Origin: ARS1285 sp038045965 | GTDB lineage: Archaea; Nanobdellota; Nanobdellia; Pacearchaeales; GW2011-AR1 | Length of the DNA stretch: 33,255 nt | Reading direction: 5' to 3' | Assembly: GCA_038045965.1 (NCBI GenBank) | Contig: JBBSXD010000031.1 | Span: 1-33,255 of the forward strand | Shown here: positions 14,184 through 21,834 of the stretch, piece after piece | How the letters are laid out: every line of letters begins with the position of its first letter | How positions within the stretch are numbered: the first letter of the stretch is position 1 | Made by a program: the position numbers and the translations under genes | The notes under the pieces: generated by a model | The model's database searches: none | What the model saw: the letters and a program-made list of their open reading frames with translations, nothing else | What the model was told of the DNA's origin: nothing

Positions 14184-15917
14184 TTACATCTCTTCCATAA
14201 CTTCTATTCCTAAAAGATATAGGGAATTTTTTAAAACTATTCTAAAAGCTTCAATTAATTTTAATCTAAAAGATTCTTCTTTAGTTCCAATAACTTGATT
14301 TGCATGATAAAATTCATTAAAATATTGCGCTAATTCATGAGCATAATTTGCTATTATTGCTGGATTCATTTTTTTTGTAGTATTTTCTAATGTTTGAGGG
14401 AATTTTGATATTTGTGAAATTAAATGTAATTCTTCTTTTGTGAAATTATCTGGGATAACTAAAGATTTTTTTGACTTTGATTTTTTAATAATTGAACTTG
14501 CTCTTGCGTAAGAATATTGTAAATATGGGCCCGTGTTTCCTTCAAAATTTATTGATTCTTTAGGATCGAACATAAAATTCTTTCCAGCTTCTATTTTAAG
14601 TAAAGCGTATTTTATAGATGCTAATGTTATAATTAAAGATTTTTTTTCTAATTCTTTTTTAGATAATTTTTTTCTAGATTCCAATCCTTTCTTTGCCAAC
14701 TCTTTTACATTATTTATTATATCATCTGCATCTACTACATTGCCTTCTCTTGATTTCATTCTTCCTTCAGGAAGTGAGATTAATCCATAAGACAAATGGT
14801 AATGTTTCTCTTTATTTCCTAATCTTTTTAAGATTTCATAAAGTACTTTAAAATGATAGTCATGTTCATTACCTACAACATTAATAAAAATATCTGAATG
14901 AAAATCTTTATTTTTTATTCTAGCCAATTCTAAATCTTGAGTTATATAAACTGATGTTCCATCTTCTCTCAATAAAACTTTCTCTCCTAAATTTTCATTA
15001 TCAACAATTCCTAAATTAACTACAATTGCTCCATCTCTTCTTTTTTCAAATATTCCATTTTCTAATCCTTTTATAACAATTTCTTTTCCGGATTGATAAA
15101 TTTTACTCTCATAATATTCTTTATTAAATTTTGCCCCAAAAATATTATATGTTTCATTATATCCAGAAAGCACCCAATTTATTATTTTATTCCATAATTC
15201 CAAAGTTTTTTTATCTCCTTGTTCCTGTAGTTTTAATAATTCTCTTGCTTGATCTTCCAAAGAAGAATCTTGTTTTAATTTTTCATTATAAAGTACATAT
15301 AAATCTCCAACAAAATGATCTGATTTTTTGTGATCAGATTCTGGAGTCTTATTTTTAGCAAATTTCTGATATGCAAGCATAGTTTTGCATATTGGCATTC
15401 CTTTATCATTGTTTAAATTTACTCTTATTACTTTATTTCCAGCATATTCAAAAACTCTTGCCATGCTTTCTCCCAATGCAATATTTCTTAAATGTCCAAG
15501 GTGAAGAGGTTTGTTTGAGTTTGGAGAAGCATATTCCATAAGAATTTTTTTTCTGTTTTTTTCTTTTCCAAAATTTGAATTTATTTTAATTATTTTAGAA
15601 GCAAGAATTTTTTTGTTTAAGAAGAAATTTAAGTAAGGGCCAAAAGCAATTACTTTTTCTATTTCTTTTGGTAATTTTTTATTATTAATTTTATCTGCGA
15701 AATGTCTTGATATATCTGCGGGATTTTTTTTAATAAAAAAATCTTTTTCTACATTAGCCCACATTTCATCATCAGTTTTTATATTTGCAAAACTGAAACA
15801 TGGAAAGGAAAAATCTCCCAACTCTAATTTAGGGGGAATCTCAATTAATTTTTTTATTTGATCTCTATGAAGTTTTGTTTCTCTTTCCAAAATTTCTATT
15901 ATAATTTCTTCGAACAT
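14184..15917 (-). CDS. argS: arginyl-tRNA synthetase
   Basis: 577 residues, a class I synthetase charging tRNA-Arg. The N-terminal ArgRS-specific domain (about 1-110) includes KLELGDFSFPCF. The catalytic core has SPNSNKPLHLGHLRNIALGE (131-150) with the HIGH variant HLGH at 139-142, then YITQDLELA and GNEHDYHFK. The KMSKS position is the usual degenerate ArgRS form (RMKSREGNVV, near 390). The C-terminal DALR anticodon-binding domain contains LQYSYARASSIIKK and AQYFNEFYHANQV. It has its own TATA-like box (ATTATTTAAATG) about 25 bp before ATG 15917, in the short gap after the upstream oxygenase gene, so it need not depend on that gene's promoter. Confidence 0.95.
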   Translation of the reverse strand: MFEEIIIEILERETKLHRDQIKKLIEIPPKLELGDFSFPCFSFANIKTDDEMWANVEKDFFIKKNPADISRHFADKINNKKLPKEIEKVIAFGPYLNFFLNKKILASKIIKINSNFGKEKNRKKILMEYASPNSNKPLHLGHLRNIALGESMARVFEYAGNKVIRVNLNNDKGMPICKTMLAYQKFAKNKTPESDHKKSDHFVGDLYVLYNEKLKQDSSLEDQARELLKLQEQGDKKTLELWNKIINWVLSGYNETYNIFGAKFNKEYYESKIYQSGKEIVIKGLENGIFEKRRDGAIVVNLGIVDNENLGEKVLLREDGTSVYITQDLELARIKNKDFHSDIFINVVGNEHDYHFKVLYEILKRLGNKEKHYHLSYGLISLPEGRMKSREGNVVDADDIINNVKELAKKGLESRKKLSKKELEKKSLIITLASIKYALLKIEAGKNFMFDPKESINFEGNTGPYLQYSYARASSIIKKSKSKKSLVIPDNFTKEELHLISQISKFPQTLENTTKKMNPAIIANYAHELAQYFNEFYHANQVIGTKEESFRLKLIEAFRIVLKNSLYLLGIEVMEEM

Positions 15918-15950
15918 GAAATATCTAAGAAAAAGGCATTTAAATAATTA

Positions 15951-16886
15951 TTACTTGTTATAGCTATCTTTAAGTTTTCTTTTTACATATTCTCCATAAT
16001 TATAGGGTTTAGATTTTGGAAGGTTATTATCTGAACAACATGATTCTAAAGGAACTACATTTACATGCGGACTTGGACCAATAAAAAAGATTATAGATGT
16101 TCTATCTTTTTCTGAAGTTGATACTTTATGTTCCGTTGCCGAATATAATCCATTAGTCCAATTTTCTATCATATACCCTATATTAACTATAAAAGAATTA
16201 GGTATTTGTTTTAGTTTAATCCATGATCCCTCTTTATTTTTAATTTCTAATCCCTCTCTATCTTGTAAAACCATGGTTACAAATCCATAATCTTTATGTG
16301 CACCTATTCCTTGTTCTTTTATATCTGTTTTTGGATAATAAATAATTCTCTGCATTGATATAGGATCTTTCATATAATCTAGCATTAATTTTTCTTCTAA
16401 TCCTAAACTAATAAAAATTCCTTTAGTTAAACTTTTACCTAAATCTTCCATTAAATCCCAATTATTTAACATAGTTCCTTTAAAAGATTTCATCCATGTT
16501 GGCCATTGATTTGGACCTTTAAGTGGATTGTCAGAATATGATTCTTCAAATAATGGGGTTTCTCTTATCATATCGAAGGCTTCATGAGAATCTAATATTC
16601 CTTTAGTCTTTTCTCCATAAAATGGAACATATCCAGAATAAAAAGGATAATTATTTTCTAATATTAAATTCTTTTTATCTAAAGGTGAATTAAAAAAATT
16701 TTTAGTTTCTCTAAATAAATTAGTTATATGTGATTTTGAAATATTATGATTTATTACATAAAAAAATCCGATATCTTTACACGCATTTCCAATTTCTACA
16801 GTAGTTGTGTTTTGTTTGTAATATTTTTTTAACAAAGAAGAAACATCAATTAAAGGTATATCCTTAGAAAATTTAGATATAGACAT
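15951..16886 (-). CDS. 2-oxoglutarate/Fe(II)-dependent oxygenase, isopenicillin-N-synthase-like
   Basis: About 311 residues. The N-terminal DIOX_N-like part (IPLIDVSSLL, then ACKDIGFFYVINHNI) is followed by the double-stranded beta-helix core. Iron ligands are His197 and Asp199 (GAHKDYGFVTMVLQD) and His253 (SATEHKV), and the 2-oxoglutarate-binding Arg262-x-Ser is in DRTSIIFF. The architecture is that of plant and bacterial dioxygenases. Such oxygen-requiring enzymes are rare in DPANN archaea, so transfer from bacteria is likely. Start: an in-frame ATG lies 5 codons earlier (16901), but the TATA-like CTTATATAAT (16906-16915) is centred 25 bp before 16886. Substrate is unknown. Confidence 0.85.
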   Translation of the reverse strand: MSISKFSKDIPLIDVSSLLKKYYKQNTTTVEIGNACKDIGFFYVINHNISKSHITNLFRETKNFFNSPLDKKNLILENNYPFYSGYVPFYGEKTKGILDSHEAFDMIRETPLFEESYSDNPLKGPNQWPTWMKSFKGTMLNNWDLMEDLGKSLTKGIFISLGLEEKLMLDYMKDPISMQRIIYYPKTDIKEQGIGAHKDYGFVTMVLQDREGLEIKNKEGSWIKLKQIPNSFIVNIGYMIENWTNGLYSATEHKVSTSEKDRTSIIFFIGPSPHVNVVPLESCCSDNNLPKSKPYNYGEYVKRKLKDSYNK

Positions 16887-16992
16887 AAATCTTAGAATCA
16901 TATTTATTATATAAGTATTATTATAATTGATTAAGGATTATTCTTTTGAATCAAAAAGCTTTAATATTTGTTCGTCTTTTGTTATAAATAAA

Positions 16993-17166
16993 ATGGGTGT
17001 GAAATGTATTCTTTGTGAAGAAGGTATTGAAGAGAGTTATGGAAAGTTAGAGGGAACTATAATTAAAGCCAGGAATGAATATGGTATTAATGATTTTATT
17101 CATGTATGTTCTGGATGTCAAAAAATAGATGGATGGCGTGAGCAAGCTTTAATTAAAGGGGTTTAG
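16993..17166 (+). CDS. small zinc-ribbon protein
   Basis: 57 residues with CILC (about 5-8) and CSGC (about 40-43), a four-Cys zinc ribbon around GKLEGTIIKARNEYG. A start 22 codons upstream is open, but ATG 16993 lies about 26 bp after CTTTAATATTTG and gives MGVKCILCEEG, putting the zinc knuckle at the N-terminus as in other small archaeal ribbons. It probably binds zinc and perhaps nucleic acid or a protein partner; its role is unknown. Confidence 0.72.
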   Translation: MGVKCILCEEGIEESYGKLEGTIIKARNEYGINDFIHVCSGCQKIDGWREQALIKGV

Positions 17167-17221
17167 TCCTTAATAATAAAAATACTAAAGAGATAATTGA
17201 TTTGCAATAATTATTATTCTT

Positions 17222-17254
17222 AAAAAATCCTCTTTTTTCTTATGTGGATTTTTT
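17222..17254. terminator. hairpin terminator
   Basis: AAAAAATCC (17222-17230) pairs with GGATTTTTT (17246-17254) around a 15-base loop, with a T-run on the 3' side. It lies about 55 bp after the zinc-ribbon stop and most likely ends that transcript. Confidence 0.5.
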
Positions 17255-17411
17255 ATTCCAAAAAATGATGAATATTTAAATTGAGTCACTTTATTACAAC
17301 CATTTTTATGATCTAAAATTTATTTTTTTAATTTTATCATAAATTTTTGGTAATTATAAATTTATAATTTTTGTTGTAAAACTTTAAAAAGAGTATTAAA
17401 ATTAATTTTAT

Positions 17412-17809
17412 ATGTTATCTGAAAAAGATTATGCGAAAATAGTTTTGGATTTGAATAAATCAGAAGAAGAAAGAATACAGGCAGCTTTTCATTTGGAAAA
17501 TGCTATTGAAGATGAAAGCTTGAATGCTTTAATTAAAGGATTATTACAGATCCTTCTCCTATAGTAAGACATGAGTTTGCTTTTAGTCTGGGAGAAACTA
17601 GCCACCCAGAATTGGTCGGTAAATATTTGATGAAAGCTATCGAAACTGATAAAAATATTTTTGTGAGACATGAAGCTATATTAGCTTTAGCGACTTTAGG
17701 TAGATCTGAATTTAAAAAATTTATTGAAAGATTTTTAAAAGATCCTGAACCAGAAATGGCAGAAAGTGCTAAAATTGCTTTGCAAAGATTGGAAAGCAAT
17801 AAGAATTAA
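17412..17809 (+). pseudogene. HEAT-repeat protein with a one-base frameshift
   Basis: From ATG 17412 (ACTTTAAAAAGAG lies ~25 bp upstream) the frame reads MLSEKDYAKIVLDLNKSEEE and continues to LIKGLL, then ends at TAG 17562-17564. One base out of phase it continues without a break: TDPSPIVRHEFAFSLGETSH, FVRHEAILALATLGR, AESAKIALQRLE, to a stop at 17809. The paired helices with D-P-x-x-x-V-R-x-E-A-x-x-x-L-G are HEAT/PBS-lyase-type repeats (as in deoxyhypusine hydroxylase and phycobilin lyase-like proteins). One missing base near GGATTATTACAG (17538-17549) explains the break. If intact, it would be a ~132-residue scaffold or interaction protein. Confidence 0.75.
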
Positions 17810-18069
17810 ATAAATCCATCTATTTCTCTAACTATATCGTTAACTTTAACGGGAATATTCATGTCTGTTAATAATCTCTCTAAATTGGCCTCTGATATAA
17901 GAAGAGTTTTTTTCTTTCTAAAATCTTTAATAATATAATCTTCTCCTAAATTATTTTCTTTTATATATCGTCTTATTCTTGTTTCAGAAGGACCATTACT
18001 TACAAACTTACTCAAAGCGCGATTAATATCTCTAACATTATAACCAATTGGGTTTTTTACATAAGCCAT
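17806..18069 (-). CDS. small probable DNA-binding protein
   Basis: 87 residues, basic, reading NVRDINRALSKFVSNG then SETRIRRYIKENNLGEDYII and LLISEANLERLL. The pattern resembles excisionase/MerR-like winged helices (a helix pair followed by a basic hairpin and an I-x-x-x-x-L-x-x-L-L helix), but the match is weak. TTTTTAAATA lies about 25 bp before the start. It converges with a 4-bp overlap on the broken HEAT gene. Confidence 0.55.
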   Translation of the reverse strand: MAYVKNPIGYNVRDINRALSKFVSNGPSETRIRRYIKENNLGEDYIIKDFRKKKTLLISEANLERLLTDMNIPVKVNDIVREIDGFI

Positions 18070-18204
18070 ATTTGTAAATTGAAAATAGTGTATTTAAAAA
18101 GTTTATTATTAATTATTATATATAATTTATGATATAGAGATATTGGGAACACATAGTTCTTAAAACAACAAAATATTAATATTATCATAATCTCCATTGT
18201 TACT

Positions 18205-18868
18205 ATGATTAATTTAAGTGAAGAATACATAAAAAATTGTAATTATTCTTTTTATGAAAGAATTAAATTTCACTTTTATTCAGATTTATATTGTGCTAAT
18301 TCGCTTCGTGAGATTTCTGATTATTTTAAAGAAAATCCTCCAAATAAAAAATTCTTTAATTCTGAACTTTCTGCATTAGTTTTAGTTAGAGATTTAGAAG
18401 TTAAAATGATGAATCCAGATAATTTTGATGAGAAAGATGAGGTTTCTTTGGCTGGACTAGATAAAGGTTTATGTTTTCCTATTTTAGAAATAAAAGATAA
18501 TACTGATAATAGATTTGCATACTGGATGGCTGGAGATTCTAAAAAATATTTGAGGGATCAAGAAACCTTTGGTTTTAATAGAGATTATTATGTCCGAAAC
18601 GTTGAAAACCTCACCATTTATGGTGATGTTGTTTCGGAGCATCCCAAAAAATTTCCATTTGAAAGAAAAATCGCCGATCAAACCTCTGTCTTTAGACAGA
18701 GGTGGCGATTTTTCGGAAATTTTTTCTGATGTTAAAATACCTAAAACTTTCTTAAAATATAATCATAATCCTGAAAGAGGAACTCTTGATATAATTGATT
18801 TTAGATTTAATAGAAAGAAAATAGTAAAAAAAGAGGAAATTAATAATTTTATTCATGGTTATTTTTGA
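18205..18868 (+). pseudogene. unknown gene disrupted by palindromic element copy B
   Basis: The original gene seems to start at ATG 18205 (MINLSEEYIKNCNYSFYERI) and runs to about DQETFGFNRDYY. The palindromic element is inserted at 18588-18725. The host frame goes through it as VRNVENLTIYGDV and ends just after it at 18727-18729. Beyond the element, coding sequence resumes in another frame (KIPKTFLKYNHNPERGTLDI, then FRFNRKKIVKKEEI) to 18868. So the net inserted length is not a multiple of three and the 3' part is cut off, unlike copy A, which keeps an open frame. The family is not recognised. The truncated 174-aa product may still be made. Confidence 0.65.
18588..18725 (+). repeat. 139-bp double-hairpin palindromic element, copy B
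   Basis: It matches copy A (1184-1322) nearly throughout in inverse chromosomal orientation but the same orientation relative to its host gene: TTATGTCCGAAA at the left, AAATCGCC/GGCGATTTTT stem, TTTCGGA repeats and a terminal A/T run. Substitutions such as CTGTCTTTAGACAG versus the copy A CTGCCTAAAGGCGG keep the inner stem paired (compensatory change), which suggests the structure itself is maintained. Confidence 0.87.
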
Positions 18869-18879
18869 TTATTCATGAA

Positions 18880-19812
18880 TTAGGATATTAGAATTTCTTT
18901 TCCTAAATCATCGTATATAGAATAAATAGCAGTTACAGCTTCTCCTACTCCAGTTATTGCTTGTTTGAATTTTAAATCTCCCACATCTCCTGCTCCATAA
19001 ATTTTAGAAATATTTGTTCTAGCTTCTCTAGTTATAATTATTTCTCCTTTGCTGTTTGTTTTTACTCCTAATTTTACAGCCAGTTCTGATAAAGGGATAT
19101 GTCCTATTTCTACAAAAACAGCATCTACTTTTAAAGAATTAGAATTATTTATTTGCCTTTTTAAGATAACTTCATCTACAAATTTATCTCCTTTTATTTC
19201 TTTTATTTCCATATTTTCATGTAAATGAATTTTCTTATTTCTTTTTGCTCTGTCCATATTAATTGGCTCTGGTGTGAATTTTGATCTTGCAAAAACATGA
19301 ACCTCATCAAAAAATTCAGATAATAACAAAGATTCTTTTACTGAAGAATCTCCTCCACCAACAACAACTGCTCTTTTTTTTCCTTTGTACAAAGGACCGT
19401 CACATGAAGCACAATAATGCACTCCTTTGTTTTTGAATTCTTCTTCACCTTTGACATTTAATTCTTTCCATTTTGAACCAGTTGCAAATAAAATTGTTTT
19501 AGAATAGAAAATTTCTTTTTTAGTTGATATCTCAAAAATCTTTTCTTTCCTTTTTATATCTATAACTGATTTCATAATAATTATTGGCTCGTATTGTTTT
19601 GCATGTTCAAGAATTTTTTCAGTTAATTCCGGTCCTGTTAAAGAAATATATCCAGGATAATTTTCTACAATATGAGTTTTAGCTAAAGTTCCTCCTCTTT
19701 CATTTCCAAAAACTATTGTTTTAAGATTCATTCTTCTTGAATAAATAGCTCCAGAAAGTCCAACTACTCCAGCACCAATTATTGCTACATCATAAATCTC
19801 ATTTTCTTTCAT
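18880..19812 (-). CDS. trxB: thioredoxin reductase-like flavoprotein
   Basis: 310 residues, two-dinucleotide-binding-domain fold. FAD site: VAIIGAGVVGLSGAIYS (9-25). Redox-active Cys134-x-x-Cys137 sits in HYCASCDGPLYKG. The second Rossmann site is VVVGGGDSSVKESLLL (149-164), and GAGDVGDLKFKQAITGVGEA closes the FAD site. The usual NADPH-phosphate motif HRRxxxR is absent (FARSKFTPEP at 174-183), so the electron donor may be NADH or something else. The substrate would be a thioredoxin or glutaredoxin-like protein, not encoded nearby. Start ATG 19812 follows a palindrome-bearing promoter. Confidence 0.92.
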   Translation of the reverse strand: MKENEIYDVAIIGAGVVGLSGAIYSRRMNLKTIVFGNERGGTLAKTHIVENYPGYISLTGPELTEKILEHAKQYEPIIIMKSVIDIKRKEKIFEISTKKEIFYSKTILFATGSKWKELNVKGEEEFKNKGVHYCASCDGPLYKGKKRAVVVGGGDSSVKESLLLSEFFDEVHVFARSKFTPEPINMDRAKRNKKIHLHENMEIKEIKGDKFVDEVILKRQINNSNSLKVDAVFVEIGHIPLSELAVKLGVKTNSKGEIIITREARTNISKIYGAGDVGDLKFKQAITGVGEAVTAIYSIYDDLGKEILIS

Positions 19813-19823
19813 AGTTATATGAC

Positions 19824-19847
19824 AAAAGTATCATACTTTTTAAGTAT
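19824..19847 (-). promoter_or_regulatory. palindromic operator over the trxB promoter
   Basis: AAAAGTAT-C-ATACTTTT (19824-19840) is a perfect 17-bp palindrome. It overlaps a second one, ATACTT-TTT-AAGTAT (19833-19847). Together they cover the TATA-like region about 25 bp before the trxB start, the expected place for a repressor or redox-responsive regulator to act. The regulator is unknown. Confidence 0.55.
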
Positions 19848-19911
19848 TTTGTATTTTCTTATTTTTAGTTAAATTAATAAACTATATTATATTTTAATTT
19901 ACGAGGTGAAA

Positions 19912-20496
19912 ATGGGATTTGCTATTTTAGAATTTTCAGCAATTAGAAATTTAATAAGGTATCATAAAAATGTTTTGTTGTTTATAATATTATTAATAAC
20001 TTTACTTATTTGGATAATTAATTTTCCTTTTTTGGATGATAATTCTAATTTCACTAAAATATTTATTTTAGTTTTTGCGACTCTAATAATATTGCCTGTT
20101 TCTATTTTAGTAGCTTATAAAAACTTTTTGGAAAGTAGAGATTTAAAATATATTTTTTTAACATACCTTACACTAACTTTTTTAATAATTTCTTTTTTTG
20201 GTTTTGCTTATAATACTGCAGATTTACTAACAAAAACTAAATCTATTCTTACGCCTAAAGATGTAGCTAATGGTAATTTTTTAAAAAATGCAGATGGATT
20301 AGTAGACGGGAAACCTGCAGATTATTTATATTTTAGTTCTGTTACTTATTTTACTTTAGGTTATGGTGATCTCTATCCAGTTGGAAATTTAATTAGATTT
20401 TTATCTCAGTTAGAAGTATTTATTGGATTTTTAATAAATATATTTTCTGCCGGGACAGTTATTTCTAATCTTAATTATCAAAAAAATAATGGGTGA
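19912..20496 (+). CDS. potassium-channel-like membrane protein
   Basis: About 194 residues with membrane helices near 20-37, 47-66 and 80-100, then a pore loop and a last helix near 170-190. The pore reads FSSVTYFTLGYGDLYPVG, containing the selectivity filter T-L-G-Y-G-D of K+ channels. One extra helix pair precedes the two-helix pore unit. No cytosolic RCK domain is attached, so gating is unclear. ATG 19912 is preferred over the GTG two codons earlier. A TATA-like CTATATTATATT lies about 25 bp upstream, and GAGGTG sits just before the start. Confidence 0.85.
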   Translation: MGFAILEFSAIRNLIRYHKNVLLFIILLITLLIWIINFPFLDDNSNFTKIFILVFATLIILPVSILVAYKNFLESRDLKYIFLTYLTLTFLIISFFGFAYNTADLLTKTKSILTPKDVANGNFLKNADGLVDGKPADYLYFSSVTYFTLGYGDLYPVGNLIRFLSQLEVFIGFLINIFSAGTVISNLNYQKNNG

Positions 20497-20548
20497 TATA
20501 TTCTATTGTTTTTAGGACTCTAAAAAATTTTAAGTTTCTTTGGGGTGA

Positions 20549-20569
20549 TCAAGAATTATTAATTCTTGA
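20549..20569. repeat. hairpin TCAAGAATT/AATTCTTGA, second copy
   Basis: TCAAGAATT-ATT-AATTCTTGA is a perfect 9-bp stem with a 3-base loop, the same stem as at 11407-11427. ATTCTATT (about 20501-20508) and AATAGAAT (about 20573-20580) can form an outer helix around it. It lies between the channel gene and tRNA-Leu and may terminate the channel transcript or belong to a dispersed hairpin family. Confidence 0.5.
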
Positions 20570-20630
20570 CATAATAGAATGAATCAGTGACCACAAACAT
20601 TTTTAAATTGTTGATTATTTTGAAACTTGT

Positions 20631-20714
20631 GCGAGGGTTCCAGAGTGGTCAAATGGGCAGGACTTAAGATCCTGTGGCTTAGTGCCTTCGGGAGTTCGAA
20701 TCTTCCCTCTCGCA
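20631..20714 (+). tRNA. tRNA-Leu (UAA)
   Basis: An 84-nt type II tRNA. Acceptor stem GCGAGGG pairs with CTCTCGC (one G-U), discriminator A. The anticodon stem CAGGA/TCCTG encloses loop CTTAAGA with anticodon TAA. A long variable arm (GGCTTAGTGCC) follows, then the T-arm GGAGTTCGAATCTTCC. No CCA is encoded and no intron is visible. TTTTTAAATT about 18-22 bp upstream is the probable TATA element. Confidence 0.95.
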
Positions 20715-20811
20715 TTTAAAAGATTTTTATTTAGGATTCTCACTCTTCGCTTTTAAAAAAAGCTCAGACTCAAAAAATCTAATGATTTTTAGGGACTTCA
20801 AAATTATAAAT
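20694..20811 (+). repeat. 118-bp direct repeat, copy 1, includes the tRNA 3' end
   Basis: It starts at GTTCGAATC in the tRNA T-arm, covers the last 21 nt of tRNA-Leu and runs through non-coding sequence to ATTATAAAT. A second copy begins 127 bp downstream at 20821. Confidence 0.9.
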
Positions 20812-20820
20812 TTATGAAGT

Positions 20821-21030
20821 GTTCGAATCTTCCCTCTCGCATTTAAAAGATTTTTATTTAGGATTCTCACTCTTCNNNNNNNNNNNNNNNNNNNNNNNNN
20901 NNNNNNNNNNNNNNNNNNNNNNNNNNNNNNNNNNNNNNNNNNNNNNNNNNNNNNNNNNNNNNNNNNNNNNNNNNNAAAAAGCTCAGACTCAAAAAATCTA
21001 ATGATTTTTAGGGACTTCAAAATTATAAAT
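20821..21030 (+). repeat. 118-bp direct repeat, copy 2, interrupted by the assembly gap
   Basis: It is identical to copy 1 on both sides of the N-run: GTTCGAATC... to CACTCTTC before the gap, AAAAAGCTCAGACTC... to ATTATAAAT after it. If copy 2 is complete, only about 8 bases (as 20749-20756) are missing in the gap. The partial tRNA 3' half here cannot form a tRNA. Confidence 0.85.
20876..20975. other. 100-N assembly gap
   Basis: Exactly 100 N, a conventional placeholder length, so true size is unknown. It lies inside a tandem direct repeat, a usual cause of assembly breaks. Confidence 0.98.
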
Positions 21031-21055
21031 ATTTTTATTAAATTTAAAAAATATA

Positions 21056-21382
21056 TTATTTAATTTCTATGCCTTCCTCAACAGCAGTTTTAACAATTCC
21101 TATTTGTTTTTTCTTTTTTTCAAATTCTTCTATGGTATAACAGATTATATCTAAACCTTGTTTTTTATCCCACATTCCATAAGCTTGAATTATTCTATCT
21201 CTAAAGTCAATATTTCTAAATTTATCAGATACTATTATAACATCTATATCACTTTCTTCTAAATGTTCTCCCCTTGCTCTACTACCAAAAATTATAATTC
21301 TTTTAGGACCAAATGAATTCTTCAAAAATTTCAAATGTTTTGCAAACAGCTTCATAGTTTGTTTATCTGGTTTTTTATCCAT
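21056..21382 (-). CDS. minimal nucleotidyltransferase (MNT)
   Basis: 108 residues. RIIIFGSRARGEHLEESDID (29-48) is the complete MNT motif, GS-x10-D-x-D with RARGE as in MntA-type antitoxins. DIICYTIEEFEKKKKQIG supplies the third acidic strand region (D-x-I). It follows and overlaps the HEPN gene by about 30 bp. In known pairs the MNT neutralises the HEPN by AMPylation. Since the HEPN gene here has an in-frame stop, the MNT may be a lone survivor or be expressed by coupling. Confidence 0.85.
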   Translation of the reverse strand: MDKKPDKQTMKLFAKHLKFLKNSFGPKRIIIFGSRARGEHLEESDIDVIIVSDKFRNIDFRDRIIQAYGMWDKKQGLDIICYTIEEFEKKKKQIGIVKTAVEEGIEIK

Positions 21383-21738
21383 TTTATCAACTCGGAAGAT
21401 TTATTTAAATAAATCTCAACTTTTTCTTTATGATATAATTTGTAAGGCGCATCTCCTGCTACATCTGGATATCTTGTAGTTATAAATTCAGGAGTTAAAC
21501 TACCTAAAAAATCATAAAACTCTTTAGGAACTTTGGTTTCTTTTGCTAAATAAATCAACTAATGTGTAGCACCAGCAGATTTTCCTTTCTTTATAATAAA
21601 ATAAGCTTTCAATATCTTTTCTATCGCTTGCTGGCAAAGAAAAGCAGAAATATAATATTCTTCTATATTAAAATTTTTTTTGGCAACTTCAGAATCTTTC
21701 TCAGCTTGTTCAATTAGATTTCTCAATTCTTCTTTCAT
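21352..21738 (-). pseudogene. HEPN-domain protein with an in-frame TAG
   Basis: From ATG 21738 (TTTTTTATAGATAC lies ~25 bp upstream) the frame reads MKEELRNLIEQAEKDSEVAK, then AFLCQQAIEKILKAYFI and KSAGATH. TAG follows (21559-21561), then the same frame continues as LIYLAKETKVPKEFYDFLGS and TTRYPDVAGDAPYKLY to 21352. This is one complete ~128-residue HEPN protein of the MNT-partner class, where the segment usually reads T-H-x-L; the amber codon falls exactly at x. A single substitution (for example from AAG) would explain it. The result is either an inactivated toxin or rare amber read-through. Confidence 0.78.
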
Positions 21739-21834
21739 ATTTAAAATAAATTGAGTATCTATAAAAAAGTATCTTTTGTAAAAACTTTCAATTTTTAAAA
21801 TCAAAAGCCTTAAAAACCCGTTAGATATTTAATA

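Noticed and set aside
18484..18681. Minus-strand ORF at palindromic copy B
   Set aside because: A shadow of the same palindrome, antisense to the host gene.
20821..20841. Second tRNA gene after tRNA-Leu
   Set aside because: Only the T-arm and 3' acceptor half are present; no D-arm or anticodon precedes it.
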